DNA of 34,871 bases, taken from positions 1 through 34,871 of the forward strand of contig JANQKI010000066.1 in NCBI GenBank assembly GCA_028281165.1. Direction: 5' to 3'. Each line of letters opens with the position of its first letter. Positions within the stretch are counted from its first letter, which is position 1. The notes beneath the pieces were generated by a model. That model made no database searches and was not told the DNA's origin. It was given only the letters and a program-made list of their open reading frames with translations. Made by a program: the position numbers and the translations under genes. Origin of the DNA: Opitutaceae bacterium. GTDB lineage: Bacteria > Verrucomicrobiota > Verrucomicrobiia > Opitutales > Opitutaceae. Positions 33,807 through 34,871 of this stretch are shown one piece after another.

Positions 33807-34823
33807 ATGGCTTCAAAAAAGAGCTTCACTGAAATAGTATCAGAAGAAATGCGGCAAGCCTTAGAAGACGCCTCGGATGAAAACGGGTTTCTTGATTTCA
33901 GCAGTTTTGTAAAAACGGCCCTCTATCATCCTCAATTAGGCTACTACCAGAAGTCCAAACAACGCGTCGGTCGCGATCGGGATTCAGACTTTTATACCTC
34001 CTCCAGTTTTCGGAACACCTTCACTCAGGTTCTTATCGAGGCGAGTTCCAAACTTCTCGAGGCATGTAGCCTCAAAACTAGCGAGACCACCTGGATTGAA
34101 ATCGGCTCCGAACCTGAAGCCGCCCTGCTATGTGGAATCGAATCGCCATTTAAAGAGACGAAAGCTTTCGAGCTTAATCAAAAGCTGGAACTGCAAGGCC
34201 AACTTGTCGTGTTTTCCAACGAGCTTTTCGATGCCCAACCCTTTCGCAGCGTGATCTTCTCGGAAGGAGCTTGGCAGGAAAGAGGCTTCCAAATAAGTGA
34301 GGGGCATTTCAAGCCTTGTAGAAGACCGTTGGCCAATTCGGACTTGGAAAACCATCAGCCTCGCCTCCCCAAAATCGCCCCCGAAGGCTACGCTGTCGAT
34401 CTGCCAACGGGTTCGGCAGAGCTTCTCGACGCGATCGCCAAACAAGATTGGACAGGGATTTTCATAGCTTTCGACTACGGAAAGACGTGGCAAACCCTCG
34501 CTTACGACACGCCTCAGGGAACCGCTCGAGCTTACGTCAACCATCAACAGGTCCCTATCGATCCTGCCTTAGCGGGCGAACAAGACATCACGCATCACCT
34601 TTGCTGGGAATGGCTGGAGGCTGTGCTGCTGGAAAACGGATTTGAAAATATAAAGCTGCAAAGTCAGGAAGCCTTTATCGTCAAGCTTGCCAGCGACTTT
34701 GTGAGGAAAACGATTGAGCGCGCGGCCCCGAGTCTATCACGCACCAAGTCCCAATTGCGCGAGCTCATCCATCCCTCCCTCATGGGCCAGAAGTTTCAAG
34801 CCCTGACCGGAGCAAGACTATGA
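33807..34823 (+). CDS. MidA/NDUFAF7-like (COG1565) protein with degenerate SAM motif
   Basis: About 338 residues from the ATG at 33807; a GTG at 33795 in the same frame would add four residues. It follows the MidA/NDUFAF7 pattern: FVKTALYHPQLGYYQKSKQRVG near the start, DSDFYTSSSFRNTFTQVL, VVFSNELFDAQPFRSVIF, FIAFDYGKTWQTLAYDTPQG and GEQDITHHLCWEWLEAVL. Family members methylate arginine in a respiratory complex I subunit. The glycine-rich SAM loop normally following the first strand (E-x-G-x-G-x-G-type) reads EIGSEPEAAL, so cofactor binding is doubtful. The stop overlaps the start of the next gene as ATGA. Confidence 0.82.
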   Translation: MASKKSFTEIVSEEMRQALEDASDENGFLDFSSFVKTALYHPQLGYYQKSKQRVGRDRDSDFYTSSSFRNTFTQVLIEASSKLLEACSLKTSETTWIEIGSEPEAALLCGIESPFKETKAFELNQKLELQGQLVVFSNELFDAQPFRSVIFSEGAWQERGFQISEGHFKPCRRPLANSDLENHQPRLPKIAPEGYAVDLPTGSAELLDAIAKQDWTGIFIAFDYGKTWQTLAYDTPQGTARAYVNHQQVPIDPALAGEQDITHHLCWEWLEAVLLENGFENIKLQSQEAFIVKLASDFVRKTIERAAPSLSRTKSQLRELIHPSLMGQKFQALTGARL

Positions 34824-34871
34824 CTCCCATCTCTTCATCTTCAGTCATCATCTCCATCTTCATCCTCTCTA
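34820..34871 (+). CDS. N-terminal fragment of a likely membrane or exported protein
   Basis: An ATG at 34820 overlaps the MidA-like stop (ATGA), indicating translational coupling. The frame stays open to the window edge and reads MTPISSSSVIISIFILS. The hydrophobic stretch after a short polar start suggests a signal peptide or first membrane segment. The identity cannot be told. Confidence 0.5.
   Translation, partial: MTPISSSSVIISIFILS

Noticed and set aside
34824-34871. Repetitive TCATCTTC-like sequence at the right edge, considered as a simple repeat
   Set aside because: It is short, irregular and lies in an open frame that begins at 34820, so it is more likely coding.

Overview
The window reads as an ordinary chromosomal stretch of a Gram-negative bacterium with about 50% GC. 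Genes are dense and on both strands, many starts lack an obvious Shine-Dalgarno sequence, and short palindromes sit in several intergenic gaps. An outer-membrane porin, periplasmic binding proteins, an FG-GAP/ASPIC protein, S41 protease, four-carbon acid sugar kinase and KDG-type kinase are all present. This mix fits a marine Verrucomicrobiota of the Opitutae/Puniceicoccales type (Pelagicoccus-like). That placement is inferred from gene content and style only; there is no rRNA or tRNA to anchor it. No phage, plasmid, CRISPR array or transposase gene was seen.

Layout. 1-5 kb: the tail of an unknown gene, a Gfo/Idh/MocA oxidoreductase and pdxH (+), facing a minus-strand operon of M24 peptidase, HAD phosphatase and Fpg-family glycosylase, then a cupin. 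5.1-9.4 kb: a CHAD protein (+) with a good sigma70-like promoter, then minus-strand Hsp33, four-carbon acid sugar kinase and a secreted helical-repeat protein. 9.4-15.8 kb: a large soluble hybrid histidine kinase, a MIF-type tautomerase, a secreted FG-GAP/ASPIC protein and a lone receiver protein. 15.8-24 kb: a phosphate locus read on the minus strand, porin-pstS-pstC-pstA-pstB-phoU. It is preceded by an 11-bp-periodic Pho-box-like array and has an intrinsic terminator between pstS and pstC; a TPR protein lies upstream. 24-28.3 kb: a MITE-like palindromic element, a GT8 glycosyltransferase, a REP-like element, an orphan sugar-binding protein, a KDG-kinase-like protein and a small unknown. 28.3-34.9 kb: aldo/keto reductase with an unknown partner, an isochorismatase-family hydrolase with a histone-H1-like tail, two hairpin elements, the ctp-tsaD pair, a divergent MidA-like protein and the start of an overlapping membrane or exported protein.

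How it works together. The clearest unit is phosphate acquisition: outer-membrane porin, periplasmic PstS, PstCAB transporter and PhoU, with a candidate Pho operator in front and a terminator that would make PstS more abundant than the membrane components. Both permeases carry extra periplasmic segments, very large (about 200 residues) in PstC. PhoB and PhoR are not in the window.

The most unusual observations are: the enlarged PstC/PstA periplasmic loops; a cysteine hydrolase fused to a Lys/Ala-rich H1-like tail; a palindromic repeat family whose two copies differ in the core but keep pairing and have their arms in opposite order; a zinc-less Fpg; and a MidA-like protein without the glycine-rich SAM motif. 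I found no convincing wholly new multi-gene system.
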